Assembly: GCA_021200315.1 (NCBI GenBank)
Contig: JAJQGU010000073.1
Span: forward strand, 1 to 64,000
Direction: 5' to 3'
DNA from: Akkermansiaceae bacterium
GTDB taxonomy: Bacteria; Verrucomicrobiota; Verrucomicrobiia; Verrucomicrobiales; Akkermansiaceae
DNA: 64,000 nt
Of this stretch, positions 1 through 7,564 are shown piece after piece (positions within the stretch are counted from its first letter, which is position 1; every line of letters starts with the position of its first letter). The notes under the pieces are model-generated. The model was not told the DNA's origin. It worked only from the letters and a program-made list of their open reading frames with translations, and searched no databases. A program made the translations under genes and the position numbers.

Positions 1-1
1 C

Positions 2-541
2 CGTCCCTGCTGTGTGTATGGGGAAAGCAAGCTCGAAGGAGAGCTGCAGGTGGTGCGGGAAATGCCTGGTGCGCTTGTTCTGCGGGTGTCGTGGGTGTGC
101 GGCAATCCGATGCGTCCTTCCTTTGCTGAAGTTTTTGCCGAACGGGTTTTACGGGGCGAAGCTCTTTCTGCCATAGCTGACAAGACCTCCCTGCCCACCC
201 ATGTGGAAAGCATCGCCCGGACGGTCGCCGGATTGGCTTCGCGTGGTGATGTCTCCGGGGTTTTTCATCTTTGCTCCATCGGCGAGCCCATGTCTTGGCA
301 CGGTTATGCCACTCAGATCGCTCGTGAGCTTATGTTGCGTGGCAGACTCGTTCAAATGCCGGAAATTATTCCTATCCGACTAGAGGATATGAACTCTTTT
401 CTAGACTCCCGCCCCATGCATACCGCGATGAACGCCGGACGCCTTTCCAATCTTCTTGACCAACCGCTTCCCTCTTCCGTGGAAAGCGTTGCCCGTGCCG
501 TGGAGCTTTTTCTCGAAAAACGCTCTTCAGGGAGAGGGTGA
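2..541 (+). CDS. rfbD: dTDP-4-dehydrorhamnose reductase, 3' part (5' end outside window)
   Basis: The reading frame is open from the first bases of the window, so the gene starts upstream and only about 179 C-terminal residues are present. It begins just before the YGESK stretch, the Tyr-x-x-x-Lys catalytic pair of the extended short-chain dehydrogenase family, followed by the LEGE typical of RmlD/RfbD. The following RVSWVCG and the substrate-binding C-terminal half fit NADPH-dependent reduction of dTDP-4-keto-L-rhamnose to dTDP-L-rhamnose for cell-surface polysaccharide. The first in-frame start-like codon in the window (GTG at 14) is inside the fold and is not the real start. The gene ends immediately before the left edge of an acquired island. 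Family assignment is fairly sure; another NDP-sugar reductase of the same family cannot be excluded. Confidence 0.8.
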   Translation, partial: RPCCVYGESKLEGELQVVREMPGALVLRVSWVCGNPMRPSFAEVFAERVLRGEALSAIADKTSLPTHVESIARTVAGLASRGDVSGVFHLCSIGEPMSWHGYATQIARELMLRGRLVQMPEIIPIRLEDMNSFLDSRPMHTAMNAGRLSNLLDQPLPSSVESVARAVELFLEKRSSGRG

Positions 542-577
542 GTGTATCGACGTTACTTTCACTGCGCGACCAATGAG

Positions 578-1480
578 TCAACTCGTCTTCTCGCGCCTTT
601 TCCCCGTCTCCAGACGGCGTTCATGCACGGCATCCCGTTTTCCGGATCAATAATCGCTTCGTGCTGCCCTTCATACGTCTCGTATTCATCCTGCTTCACT
701 TCCGGTATTCATTCCGCGCACCCTGTATTTTCTCATGCGCACGCCGCCCGTAAGCGATTTTCCCGGCATAAACGGGATTATCCAGCACGCTCTTGACGAA
801 AGTCCCCGTAAACGCTTCATACTTCAAGTTTTTCCGCGTTTTCCGGGTATAGCCGTTATCATTCAGCCACTTCGCGACCTTGTTATATCCCATATGATCG
901 AAAATGAAGCGGTCATAAATCAGCTTCACGATTTCCGTTTCATCCGGGTTCACAACCAGTATGCCCTTTTCCTTATCAATGGTATATCCGTAAGGTGCCT
1001 GCCCGCCGTTCCAGCGTCCTTTCCCGTGCTTTCTGCCGGCGTCCTGCCATCGACTGGATAGAATATCTCGCGTTCAATCTCGGCGACCGCTGACAGCACG
1101 GCAATCATCAGTTTTCCGGAATCCTTTGAACTGTCGATATTGTCATCCACGCATATCAGATTCGTTCCGAAATCCTGCATCGTCTGTAAATTCGAGAGAA
1201 CGTCCGCAGCATTCCTGCCAAAACAGGATAACTTAAACACCAGAACGAAATCCACCGGATCTTTCCCACTCTGTATTTTCGCCATCATGCGCTGGAACTC
1301 CGGGCGCCCCGTTACGTTCTTTCCAGATCGCCCTGCATCGCAAAACTCTTCAACAACCTGTATATCCTGATACTGCGCGTATCCAAGGATTTTCTCACGC
1401 TGCGCGTCAAGCGAAAATCCTTCCGTCTGTATTTCCGTTGATACGCGCATGTATATATATGCGCCGCTTCTTTTTATCAA
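578..1480 (-). pseudogene. Large serine recombinase remnant, multiply frameshifted and truncated
   Basis: The N-terminal resolvase domain is recognisable: YMRVST with the nucleophilic Ser, GFSLDAQREK, and the later IERE, then the recombinase domain with GQAPYGYTI and NPDETEIVKLIYD. The frame is broken at about 1055-1068 (two lost bases), 1018-1026 (one extra A), 698-704 (one lost base) and 633-640 (one lost base); repairing these restores a continuous family-like protein up to LETGKRREKTS, after which it stops at 578. The zinc-ribbon and coiled-coil C-terminus of large serine integrases is missing. The remaining start is a TTG two bases after vsr, or an ATG at 1450. It was probably the integrase that brought in the adjacent restriction genes and can no longer work. 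Sequencing error in homopolymers is an alternative, but neighbouring long genes show no such errors. Confidence 0.8.
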
Positions 1481-1482
1481 TC

Positions 1483-1929
1483 TTATTCTTCTTCAATATC
1501 CTTTTCTATTTTCATATCGCAAATTGCTTCCTCGATTACCTGCACACACTTGTCCGGATTTTTCTCGATTTCTTTCCCCCAGAACCGGATCACCGTCCAA
1601 CCCATGAACAAAAGCTGTTTGTTCACGTCATCGTCACGCTCCATGTTGCGGGAAATCTTAGGGATCCAGTAATCCGGGTTATTCCCCTTTTCAAGCCTGG
1701 GCTTCAATACCTCCCAGTCTTTCCCATGGAAAAACTCGCTGTCGCAGAATACTGCTATCTTATATTTCGTCAGAGCAATATCCGGCTTGCCGGGAAGCAG
1801 CTTATAATTCTTCCTGTAACGATAATCTTTATGCCATAACGCTTTCCGCAGGGACACTTCGATTCCGGTATCCCTGCTTTTTATGTTCTGCATATTTTTC
1901 CGGCGCTGTTCTTTTGTCAGATTATCCAT
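1483..1929 (-). CDS. vsr: Vsr-type very-short-patch mismatch repair endonuclease
   Basis: 148 residues, the usual Vsr length. Visible family features are RRKNMQNIKSRDTGIE near the N-terminus, the PGKPDI strand carrying the catalytic Asp, the core strand IAVFCDSEFFHGKDWE, NPDYWIPKISRNMERD, and GWTVIRFWGKEI near the end. Vsr nicks 5' of T in T:G mismatches created when 5-methylcytosine deaminates, so it usually travels with a C5-cytosine methyltransferase, as it does here. It lies 8 bases downstream of the restriction endonuclease gene and reads in the same direction, so the three genes form one operon (methyltransferase, endonuclease, vsr). The zinc-binding CFWHxHxC segment of E. coli Vsr is replaced by CDSEFFHGKDWE, a variant that I believe is common in gut Firmicutes. 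The gene appears intact. Confidence 0.88.
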   Translation of the reverse strand: MDNLTKEQRRKNMQNIKSRDTGIEVSLRKALWHKDYRYRKNYKLLPGKPDIALTKYKIAVFCDSEFFHGKDWEVLKPRLEKGNNPDYWIPKISRNMERDDDVNKQLLFMGWTVIRFWGKEIEKNPDKCVQVIEEAICDMKIEKDIEEE

Positions 1930-1937
1930 AGTTTATC

Positions 1938-3518
1938 TCACAAAACATAATCTGCATCCTTAACCTGCCGGTCAACGCTGAAAATCCGTCTCAGGTCTGC
2001 ATGAGAATAATGCTTCACGCCGTGCTGCTGGTACTGAATCATTTTGATAAAATCAGAAACGGTAATTCCGGAACCATGCACGCCGGATTCCGTCACTTCG
2101 TCTTTAATCTGTTTGTCAATGCTCTTGCCGAAACCGCCTGCAATATAAGAAAAAAAACCAATCGGATAACTTCTGTCCGAATACGAATTAATCCTGCCGA
2201 TGTAGTTATGCACCATCCGGTTATGGTGATCCCTTGAAATCGAATATTTCGAGTATGCCTTATTATCAATAATCGACTGGTATCCGTCAGAATCCGAAAG
2301 CAGCAGGATATCCGGCGCAGACTTGCTCCCGGTCTGTCCCAAGTGGATCGCCTTGTAACCGAATACATCCTTGAAAATGTTTGTTGTCGCTTTTTCAAAA
2401 TCGACCGCTTCGTCCCGTCCGGAAAATGCCATCTCGAAATAACTGGACATGAACGAACCGATGGAACCGTGCGGGAAACATTTTGTAAGCGACATCTGCA
2501 CAACGTTCTGAACAATGCCTGTTTTTTCCGAAATGTACTGAATCAGATCATCCGTTACGCCCGTAATCGGACGTTCCAAAGACAGGACGACATACGCTTG
2601 CTTGATTAGCTGCTCCGCAAGGATGCTGTTTGTAATCGTTTTTGTATTTTCGAGGTTTCGTGTATCCTTCCTGTGGTAAGGATCCAGTCCGTATTTTCTC
2701 TGAAAATTTTCATGGTCTTCAGGACGCTCGATGAAAGCAGACGACCGCTGCAGATTCCTCTTCACATCCGATTCAACGCCGGGAAGCAGTTCCAGCTGCT
2801 TATCATCATTGCGCATGGCAAGCTGGGTATATTCCACCCAGTTCATGATGGTATTGGCAACATCTTCAAGATGGCTGTAAGGATGAGCCGGGTTCACACC
2901 ACCCTTTCCGGGTTTATATTGTTCGAAGAAATTTTTAGGTAAACAATCATCGCCGTATGAACGGTACTGGTGAATCCGATTCACTATATCCTCGTAGCAC
3001 GCATCAGATTCATTCACCGCTTCAACGATGATAATCCGCGCGATTTCCGACTGAGTAAGATACCTGATGCGCCTGTCCATTAAAAGACGGAACAGAAACA
3101 AGAACGGATGAATCTTGAAACGGCTGCTCACATTCACGCTTTTGCCTATGGAAAACGAAGACGGAAACTGGTATTTGAAAATCTGGTTCGTCAGAATATC
3201 CACCGGAGGCTTCCCGTCCATGATTGCTTCCCCGGCAAGCGTCAGCTTAATCTTCCTGGTCGATTCCTGCTTGAAAATAAGACCCAGCGAACGCAGCCAC
3301 GCGGCATACGTCCTGCCGCCGGAACCGGACTGATCACGGCGCAGTCCCACGCGCTTCAACCCGGCCTGTTCCAATGCTTCTTCATATGACAGCTGCGTTT
3401 TCCTCTGTCCCTTCCATTCCTGATCGAGGGAGATGCCGGCAAACGCCGCCAGCACCTCCGGAACGGAGTCAAGCTTTCTCTTCGGCCTTGTAACCCACCA
3501 ATAATTCAGCATCTGCAT
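1938..3518 (-). CDS. Type II restriction endonuclease, AlwI/N.BstNBI-like family
   Basis: 526 residues lying between a cytosine methyltransferase (8 bases upstream) and vsr (8 bases downstream), which alone suggests a restriction enzyme. A PD-(D/E)xK-type site is visible: Pro402-Asp403 in SAPDILLL, then Asp418-Asn-Lys420 in IIDNKAYSKY, inside a predicted strand-turn-strand. The N-terminal MLNYWWVTRPKRK and the long helical middle region resemble the AlwI family of type IIS enzymes, which bind an asymmetric site with the N-terminal part and cut outside it. Recognition sequence cannot be read from the protein. No stop or frameshift is present, unlike the flanking mobile-element relics. Restriction enzyme: confident; AlwI family: likely. 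Confidence 0.82.
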   Translation of the reverse strand: MQMLNYWWVTRPKRKLDSVPEVLAAFAGISLDQEWKGQRKTQLSYEEALEQAGLKRVGLRRDQSGSGGRTYAAWLRSLGLIFKQESTRKIKLTLAGEAIMDGKPPVDILTNQIFKYQFPSSFSIGKSVNVSSRFKIHPFLFLFRLLMDRRIRYLTQSEIARIIIVEAVNESDACYEDIVNRIHQYRSYGDDCLPKNFFEQYKPGKGGVNPAHPYSHLEDVANTIMNWVEYTQLAMRNDDKQLELLPGVESDVKRNLQRSSAFIERPEDHENFQRKYGLDPYHRKDTRNLENTKTITNSILAEQLIKQAYVVLSLERPITGVTDDLIQYISEKTGIVQNVVQMSLTKCFPHGSIGSFMSSYFEMAFSGRDEAVDFEKATTNIFKDVFGYKAIHLGQTGSKSAPDILLLSDSDGYQSIIDNKAYSKYSISRDHHNRMVHNYIGRINSYSDRSYPIGFFSYIAGGFGKSIDKQIKDEVTESGVHGSGITVSDFIKMIQYQQHGVKHYSHADLRRIFSVDRQVKDADYVL

Positions 3519-3526
3519 TCACCTCG

Positions 3527-4591
3527 TCAATCGTTCAGGTTCGGCTCCACCGACGGATAAGATATCCCGGCGAAGCAGTTGAGAACCGCTGTCGTAACCA
3601 CTTCGGATAAATTGCACGGAACCGCCATCCCGATCTGCTTCCGGACGGAACTGTAATTCCCTATGAACTTGAAATCATCCGGGAATGTCTGAAGTCTCGC
3701 CCGCTCGCGATTAGTCAGCGCACGAGGTTCTTTCCAGTGGTATATGTGGGTTCCGCCGCCGCCAGCGGCAGTCACGGTATAAGACGGCTTATCCGGATCA
3801 AGTTTCCTGTAAATCTGGCTGATTTTCGTCCGCGTCTTAATCTTCAAATTGTCCGGGAACAGATTTCCCAGGCGTCCCTCCGCCTGCCAGATGTTCTCCC
3901 CCGGCTGAATCAGGGAAAGGCGATACACCACTTTCGCAGAAGGCTTCCGGACTTCGTTATTCTCCACATCTGCGGGAATGTTCGATAAAGCTGTCCCCGC
4001 AGTAATGTCAATGCCGCTGTATAAAGACGGGTCGGGGACACGAAACTCCACCGGAAGATCATCCCGGATGCCGACAATAATAACCCTGTGGCGCGTCTGC
4101 GGCACACCGTACTGCTCTGCTTTGTATAAATGCGGAACAAGCTTATAACCGGCGGCCTTCATGTCATTCAGAATCGTCTGGAAGTCGCCGGAACCGGTGC
4201 TCCGGATGCCGGAGACGTTCTCCGCAATGAACCATTTCGGCCTGTACTGTTTCAGGACTTCGATTCCATACCAGTAAAGCTGCCCGAATGTAGCATTAGC
4301 AATTCCCTGATGCTCCCCGACATTAGAAAAGCTGTTGCACGGGAAACCGTACGCGAAAGCGTCGATATCGCCGAGGGACGCGATATCCAGATCGCGGACA
4401 TCCCCGCAGTGTACGGAATCCGGATCATCCGGACAGATGTTAGTTATATAAGTCTTGCACGTATCCGGATCGTAATCATTCGCCCAGGCGTGGATAAGAC
4501 CGAGCGACCCGTCAGCACTTGACGAGCGCAGTGCGCCGCGCGCAAATCCGCCCGGACCGCAGAATAATTCCCCTAATTTCATCATCATCAT
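3527..4591 (-). CDS. DNA (cytosine-5)-methyltransferase of the restriction operon
   Basis: About 354 residues with the C5-MTase motifs in order: motif I LGELFCGPGGFARG (SAM binding), motif IV GFPCNSFSNVG with catalytic Cys85, motif VI AENVSG (124-128), motif VIII QTRHRVIIVGI, then the target-recognition region and motifs IX/X (PSYTVTAAGGGG, RLQTFPDDF, KQIGMAVP). It transfers a methyl group to C5 of cytosine and should protect the host site from the neighbouring endonuclease. The gene starts with four consecutive ATG codons (4591-4580), so the true start is ambiguous by up to three residues. Those ATGs overlap, in another frame, the DDDEI codons of a decayed plasmid Rep gene. It is the first gene of a three-gene operon with 8-base gaps. 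A product containing 5-methylcytosine explains the vsr gene. Confidence 0.93.
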   Translation of the reverse strand: MMMMKLGELFCGPGGFARGALRSSSADGSLGLIHAWANDYDPDTCKTYITNICPDDPDSVHCGDVRDLDIASLGDIDAFAYGFPCNSFSNVGEHQGIANATFGQLYWYGIEVLKQYRPKWFIAENVSGIRSTGSGDFQTILNDMKAAGYKLVPHLYKAEQYGVPQTRHRVIIVGIRDDLPVEFRVPDPSLYSGIDITAGTALSNIPADVENNEVRKPSAKVVYRLSLIQPGENIWQAEGRLGNLFPDNLKIKTRTKISQIYRKLDPDKPSYTVTAAGGGGTHIYHWKEPRALTNRERARLQTFPDDFKFIGNYSSVRKQIGMAVPCNLSEVVTTAVLNCFAGISYPSVEPNLND

Positions 4592-4850
4592 AATGCGTTT
4601 TGCCCTGCTTCACTGCTTCCGGACTCTCGTGCGGCAGATATTCAGCAGCATCAAGAAAAGCGCCCTTACCACGGCATATCTTTACCATGTTAGCCGGAAC
4701 CCCGAACCAGCGAGCCACGGTAGAAACCGGGACTTTGCACGGAATATCCACAACGATATGAGCGTGCATGAACTTTTTGTCTCCAGCTTTTATCCGCCCG
4801 GCGCGATCCGTTATCTCATCTTCCTGCGTATAAATATCGCGGCCATGCCA
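4585..4850 (-). pseudogene. Fragment of a RepB/Rep_2-like plasmid replication protein
   Basis: Reading leftward, a segment resembles the rolling-circle Rep proteins of Firmicutes plasmids: RDIYTQEDEI, then a HAHIVVDIP strand in the position of the metal-binding His-x-His, VARWFGVPANMVKI, FLDAAEYLPHES and GKTHYDDDEIRG. The Rep N-terminus, with no recognisable homology before about 4850, and the catalytic C-terminal part are lost; the frame drifts into unrelated residues past the methyltransferase start and stops at 4512. I interpret it as a dead relic of a plasmid or integrative element from which the restriction operon came. It cannot be a working initiator. The family match rests on motif memory, so moderate confidence. 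Confidence 0.5.
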
Positions 4851-4869
4851 GCCCCACAGAAACAGGAGA

Positions 4870-5058
4870 TTGGGAAAGGCCAGGAAAATCAGCCCGGAGG
4901 TGATCAGAAAGGAGAGGACAAAGGAGGGTTTCGCGCCGGAAGAGGGCAGCTCGGGCGGAGCGCAGGGATTTGTCTCGGTGGAGGACATGGTGAGCGAATT
5001 GATAGAGAGCCTGAGAAACGCCTGCTTTCAGGGGCGGGGAATGTATAGCGGATTTTGA
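4870..5058 (+). CDS. Possible small hypothetical protein, 62 aa
   Basis: A short open frame in the relic zone of the island encodes a charged N-terminus (KARKISPEVIRKER) and an amphipathic C-terminal helix (SVEDMVSELIESLRNACF), ending inside the palindrome at 5047-5065. No family recognised and no clear ribosome binding site. It overlaps, on the other strand, the non-conserved part of the Rep-like relic, so one of the two readings is spurious. It may itself be a fragment. Listed because it has more protein-like composition than the surrounding frames. Confidence 0.22.
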   Translation: MGKARKISPEVIRKERTKEGFAPEEGSSGGAQGFVSVEDMVSELIESLRNACFQGRGMYSGF

Positions 5059-5065
5059 ATCCGCT
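5047..5065 (+). repeat. Palindromic inverted repeat, left copy
   Basis: A 19-base near-perfect palindrome, AGCGGATT-TTG-AATCCGCT, preceded by GAATGTAT. An exact copy lies in opposite orientation at 5227-5245, where the outward flank reads GAATGCAT. The two therefore form an inverted pair of about 27 bases with one mismatch enclosing 161 bases. Could be ends of a small non-autonomous element, a REP-like extragenic repeat, or a hairpin. Confidence 0.75.
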
Positions 5066-5226
5066 AGGCAGAAACGCCCCATGAAATTCGCATCTAATCC
5101 ACTCTGAACACAATATTTCTTGCTCAAAATACATAACGCCCTCATATAAATTCAGGCCGGAATTTCGGAAAGGGAAACGCCACGCAAGGAGCTTCTCCTC
5201 AAGAAAATTCGGATTTTCAAGTTGAC

Positions 5227-5245
5227 AGCGGATTCAAAATCCGCT
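5227..5245 (-). repeat. Palindromic inverted repeat, right copy
   Basis: Reverse complement of the 19-base repeat at 5047-5065, with the conserved flank (GAATGCAT when read leftward) also shared. Sequence inside the pair (5066-5226) is not symmetrical and encodes nothing recognisable. Confidence 0.75.
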
Positions 5246-5563
5246 ATGCATTCTCGAATCTTTGAGCTTATGCCCCGAAGGGGATTTTGCCTTTGACGGA
5301 TAATTGATTGCGGGAGTAAGTCTGTGTACGAGAGCGAAATGGCCGCATGATGCCGGGATATTTCAAAGTGGGAATCGTGCATCAGGCGGCAGATGAGGCA
5401 GGAATCCGCTCTTTGGTTCAGGAGTTATTCAGGACAGAGGTGTGCCTGACTCTCTCTCTCATCATTCTTTCCCCTGCCGCGCATATTCCAACGGAAGTAT
5501 CGCGGCTTGCGCCGCTCACGGGTGTATTATCAGAGGGAGCAAGATGAAAGGAGATACTGGTAT
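5246..5563. other. Non-coding remnant stretch inside the island
   Basis: About 320 bases without a convincing gene. A rightward open frame from 5347 (66 aa) has no recognisable motif and no ribosome binding site. The stretch ends with the AAAGGAG ribosome binding site at 5547-5553 of the next small gene. Confidence 0.5.
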
Positions 5564-5836
5564 ATGAGACTGGATCGGGACAAAATCGTTATTGAGTCGC
5601 GTCAGGAGATTGACACACTTCAGGACATGATGCAGCAGTACATGGAGAAAAACGAGCTGTCAGAAAGCGAGAAACGGAATATCAGTCGGATCGTGTCGCA
5701 GCTGGATGCGCTCTATATGTCTCATGGTAACAGCAAAGCGGCCTTACGGGGCTGCTTCTTTTTTCACAGAAAAAGACTGCTATCCGGAGATAACAGTCCT
5801 TTACGGCAAAGCCGGTCAATTTTTGATTTGGGTTAA
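5564..5836 (+). CDS. Small hypothetical protein, readthrough form
   Basis: ATG at 5564 is preceded, 10 bases upstream, by a strong AAAGGAG ribosome binding site, one of the clearest in the window and Firmicutes-like. The first about 52 residues (MRLDRDKIVIESRQEIDTL, then a charged, probably helical stretch ending in DALYMS) form a coherent small acidic helical protein of unknown function. The frame then continues straight through an intrinsic terminator at 5736-5764, which no intact gene should do. Removing two bases (TC) at about 5720-5723 gives Met-Ser-Trp-stop ending at 5730, just before the terminator, so the original stop was probably lost by a dinucleotide insertion. The extra C-terminal residues are then junk. 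Confidence 0.5.
   Translation: MRLDRDKIVIESRQEIDTLQDMMQQYMEKNELSESEKRNISRIVSQLDALYMSHGNSKAALRGCFFFHRKRLLSGDNSPLRQSRSIFDLG
5736..5764 (+). terminator. Intrinsic terminator of the small island gene
   Basis: An 8-pair stem (AAGCGGCC against GGCTGCTT-type partner, one G-U pair) with a six-base loop is followed by C and six T residues. It lies inside the extended small reading frame, which supports an original stop codon at 5728-5730. Confidence 0.75.
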
Positions 5837-6251
5837 TTTTGTATCATGCCGAAATGTTTGAATGCGGCTATGATTGCTTCCCGCTTCTCCGGCGGGCATA
5901 TGAGGAATTTCGGATCGTCTGATTTCGGCTTGTTGTAATTCTCCCGCTCAATGATTCCAAATTCCCGCTTGATCTGCGCCACATACAAACTCATGACGTT
6001 GAATCCGTAATTCTCGGATACCCACTTTTAATCTCCGTGTATGTCGCGCTTGACGGAAGCGTCTTCATGTAATCCCCGTTCTCCGGTTCATACTTTACAT
6101 GGATATAACTCCCGCTGCCTTGGTAGCGCAAAAGAACTACCGTCTCAGATGAGCTCTTGTAAGGCGAAACAGCTTCCCTCTCTCCAGAAAAGGTCTCGAC
6201 CCATGAGGGATGTTTCGGTATACTCGCTTTCTCAAGCTGCTGTTGAGCCAT
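5833..6251 (-). pseudogene. C-terminal tail of an RlmD/RumA-type RNA methyltransferase, frameshifted
   Basis: Leftward frames from about 6251 and 5991 join by restoring one A in the run at about 6028 (ATTAAAAGTGG to a K-K-W reading). The result resembles the tail that follows the catalytic domain in clostridial 23S rRNA (uracil-5) methyltransferases: ETVVLLR, ATYTEIKKWV, SLYVAQIKREFGI, ENYNKPKSDD, CPPEKREAII and a terminal KHFGMI. The SAM-binding and catalytic domains are absent, so it cannot methylate RNA. It ends at 5833. It may instead descend from a stand-alone tail protein of conjugative elements. It forms the right edge of the island, one base into the next gene. Confidence 0.5.
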
Positions 6252-7521
6252 GAAGCCGGATTTCCGCTACAAGCCGTCTTCCTCCCAAGGAGGAAGGGGA
6301 TTTCGAAAAGAACGTTTTACAGGTGAAGAGGCACCTGAAGGAAGTGCTTCTTGGAGGCGGCCGTGGGTGCAATTAAGGTATTTCTCCTACAATCCTGCCA
6401 TTTTCCCGCGCATGCTGGGAAAGGCGTCTCCTGATGCCGAAGATGGCGGGATTGTCAATGTATACGACAAGAACGGCGAACTCTTTGGCGGGGGATTCTG
6501 GAACTCGCGAAGTCGTACGCCTTTGCGCATGCTTTTGCACGGGCGGGAGCCAATCACCGAAGAAACTCTCACCAGAGCATTGGAACGGGCGGTGGCTTGG
6601 CGAAGGGAGACCTGCCGCCTTGACGAGACGACGGATGCCTATCGGGTAGTTCATGGGGATTCCGATGGCCTCGGCGGCTTGATCGTGGATCGCTATGCAG
6701 ATGTACTCAGCCTCGAAGTGAGTACGTTGGGGGTGTGGCAGAGACTGCCCGTGTGGCTTCCTCTGTTGCACAAATTGTGCGGCACCTCACGTCATGTCGT
6801 GCGGGTGGACGACGCTATCGCCCGCATGGAGGGTATTCAGCCGCGGGATTTGTACTCTGGTGAGGAAGTGCGCCGCGCCCGCATTGTGGAGAACGGTATT
6901 CAGTTTGAAGTGGACTTCGCCGAGGGGCATAAGACGGGCTTTTTTTGCGATCAGCGTGAGAACCGCCTTGCGTTCTCCCGTTTTGTCGCCGGGCGCAGTG
7001 TGCTCGATCTTTGCTGTTACACGGGCGCTTTCTCCATTTACGCCAAAAAATTGGGCGGTGCATCTGCGGTCACTGCTGTGGATTTGGATGAAAAAGCCGT
7101 GGCCATGGCTAAGCGCAATGCCAATATCAACGGTCAGATGCGCATTGATTTTGTGCATGCGGATGCTTTTGTCTATGCGCGTCAGATGTTGCGCAACGGC
7201 CGTTTGTTTGACGTCGTGCTGCTTGATCCGCCCAAGCTGGTGCAGAGCAGGGGAGAAGATGCGGGAGAAGGACTCAAGAAATATCACGATCTCAATATGC
7301 TGGCATTACAATGCGTACGGCCGGATGGGCTTTTTGTGACTTGTTCCTGCTCCGGTCTCGTGTCGCCTGCCTCCTTTGAGTCCATAGTGATCAAGTCCGC
7401 GCAAAGATTGGGTCGGAAATTGCAAATTCTCGGAATGACGGGGCCGGGATGGGATCACCCCTTTCTCAGCACCTATCCTGAAGGGCGCTATCTCAAGGTG
7501 CTCTGGGCGCGTGCGCTTTGA
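6250..7521 (+). CDS. RlmI-like class I SAM-dependent rRNA methyltransferase
   Basis: 423 residues. A PUA-like N-terminal region with RYADVLSLEV-type RlmI signatures is followed by the EGHKTGFFCDQRENR segment that marks the RlmI/YccW family, then the Rossmann SAM site (LDLCCYTGAFSIYA, VDLDEKAV), the LLDPPKL catalytic loop and the CSCSGLVS strand. The family methylates C5 of cytosine 1962 in 23S rRNA. The first about 40 residues are low in conservation and lie at the right edge of the acquired island, so the real N-terminus may have been replaced or may start later (for example the Met of MLGKASP). The gene is followed after 43 bases by the hydrolase gene, which has its own promoter-like box. 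Confidence 0.85.
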   Translation: MKPDFRYKPSSSQGGRGFRKERFTGEEAPEGSASWRRPWVQLRYFSYNPAIFPRMLGKASPDAEDGGIVNVYDKNGELFGGGFWNSRSRTPLRMLLHGREPITEETLTRALERAVAWRRETCRLDETTDAYRVVHGDSDGLGGLIVDRYADVLSLEVSTLGVWQRLPVWLPLLHKLCGTSRHVVRVDDAIARMEGIQPRDLYSGEEVRRARIVENGIQFEVDFAEGHKTGFFCDQRENRLAFSRFVAGRSVLDLCCYTGAFSIYAKKLGGASAVTAVDLDEKAVAMAKRNANINGQMRIDFVHADAFVYARQMLRNGRLFDVVLLDPPKLVQSRGEDAGEGLKKYHDLNMLALQCVRPDGLFVTCSCSGLVSPASFESIVIKSAQRLGRKLQILGMTGPGWDHPFLSTYPEGRYLKVLWARAL

Positions 7522-7552
7522 AGTCCGGCTTCCGCGGCGGCTACGCTTGTGC

Positions 7553-7558
7553 TAAAAT
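7553..7558 (+). promoter_or_regulatory. TAAAAT -10 box close to the start codon
   Basis: TAAAAT ends six bases before the ATG at 7565, which would put the transcription start at or next to the start codon. No ribosome binding site is present. No good -35 is obvious. Confidence 0.4.
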
Positions 7559-7564
7559 GTTCTC

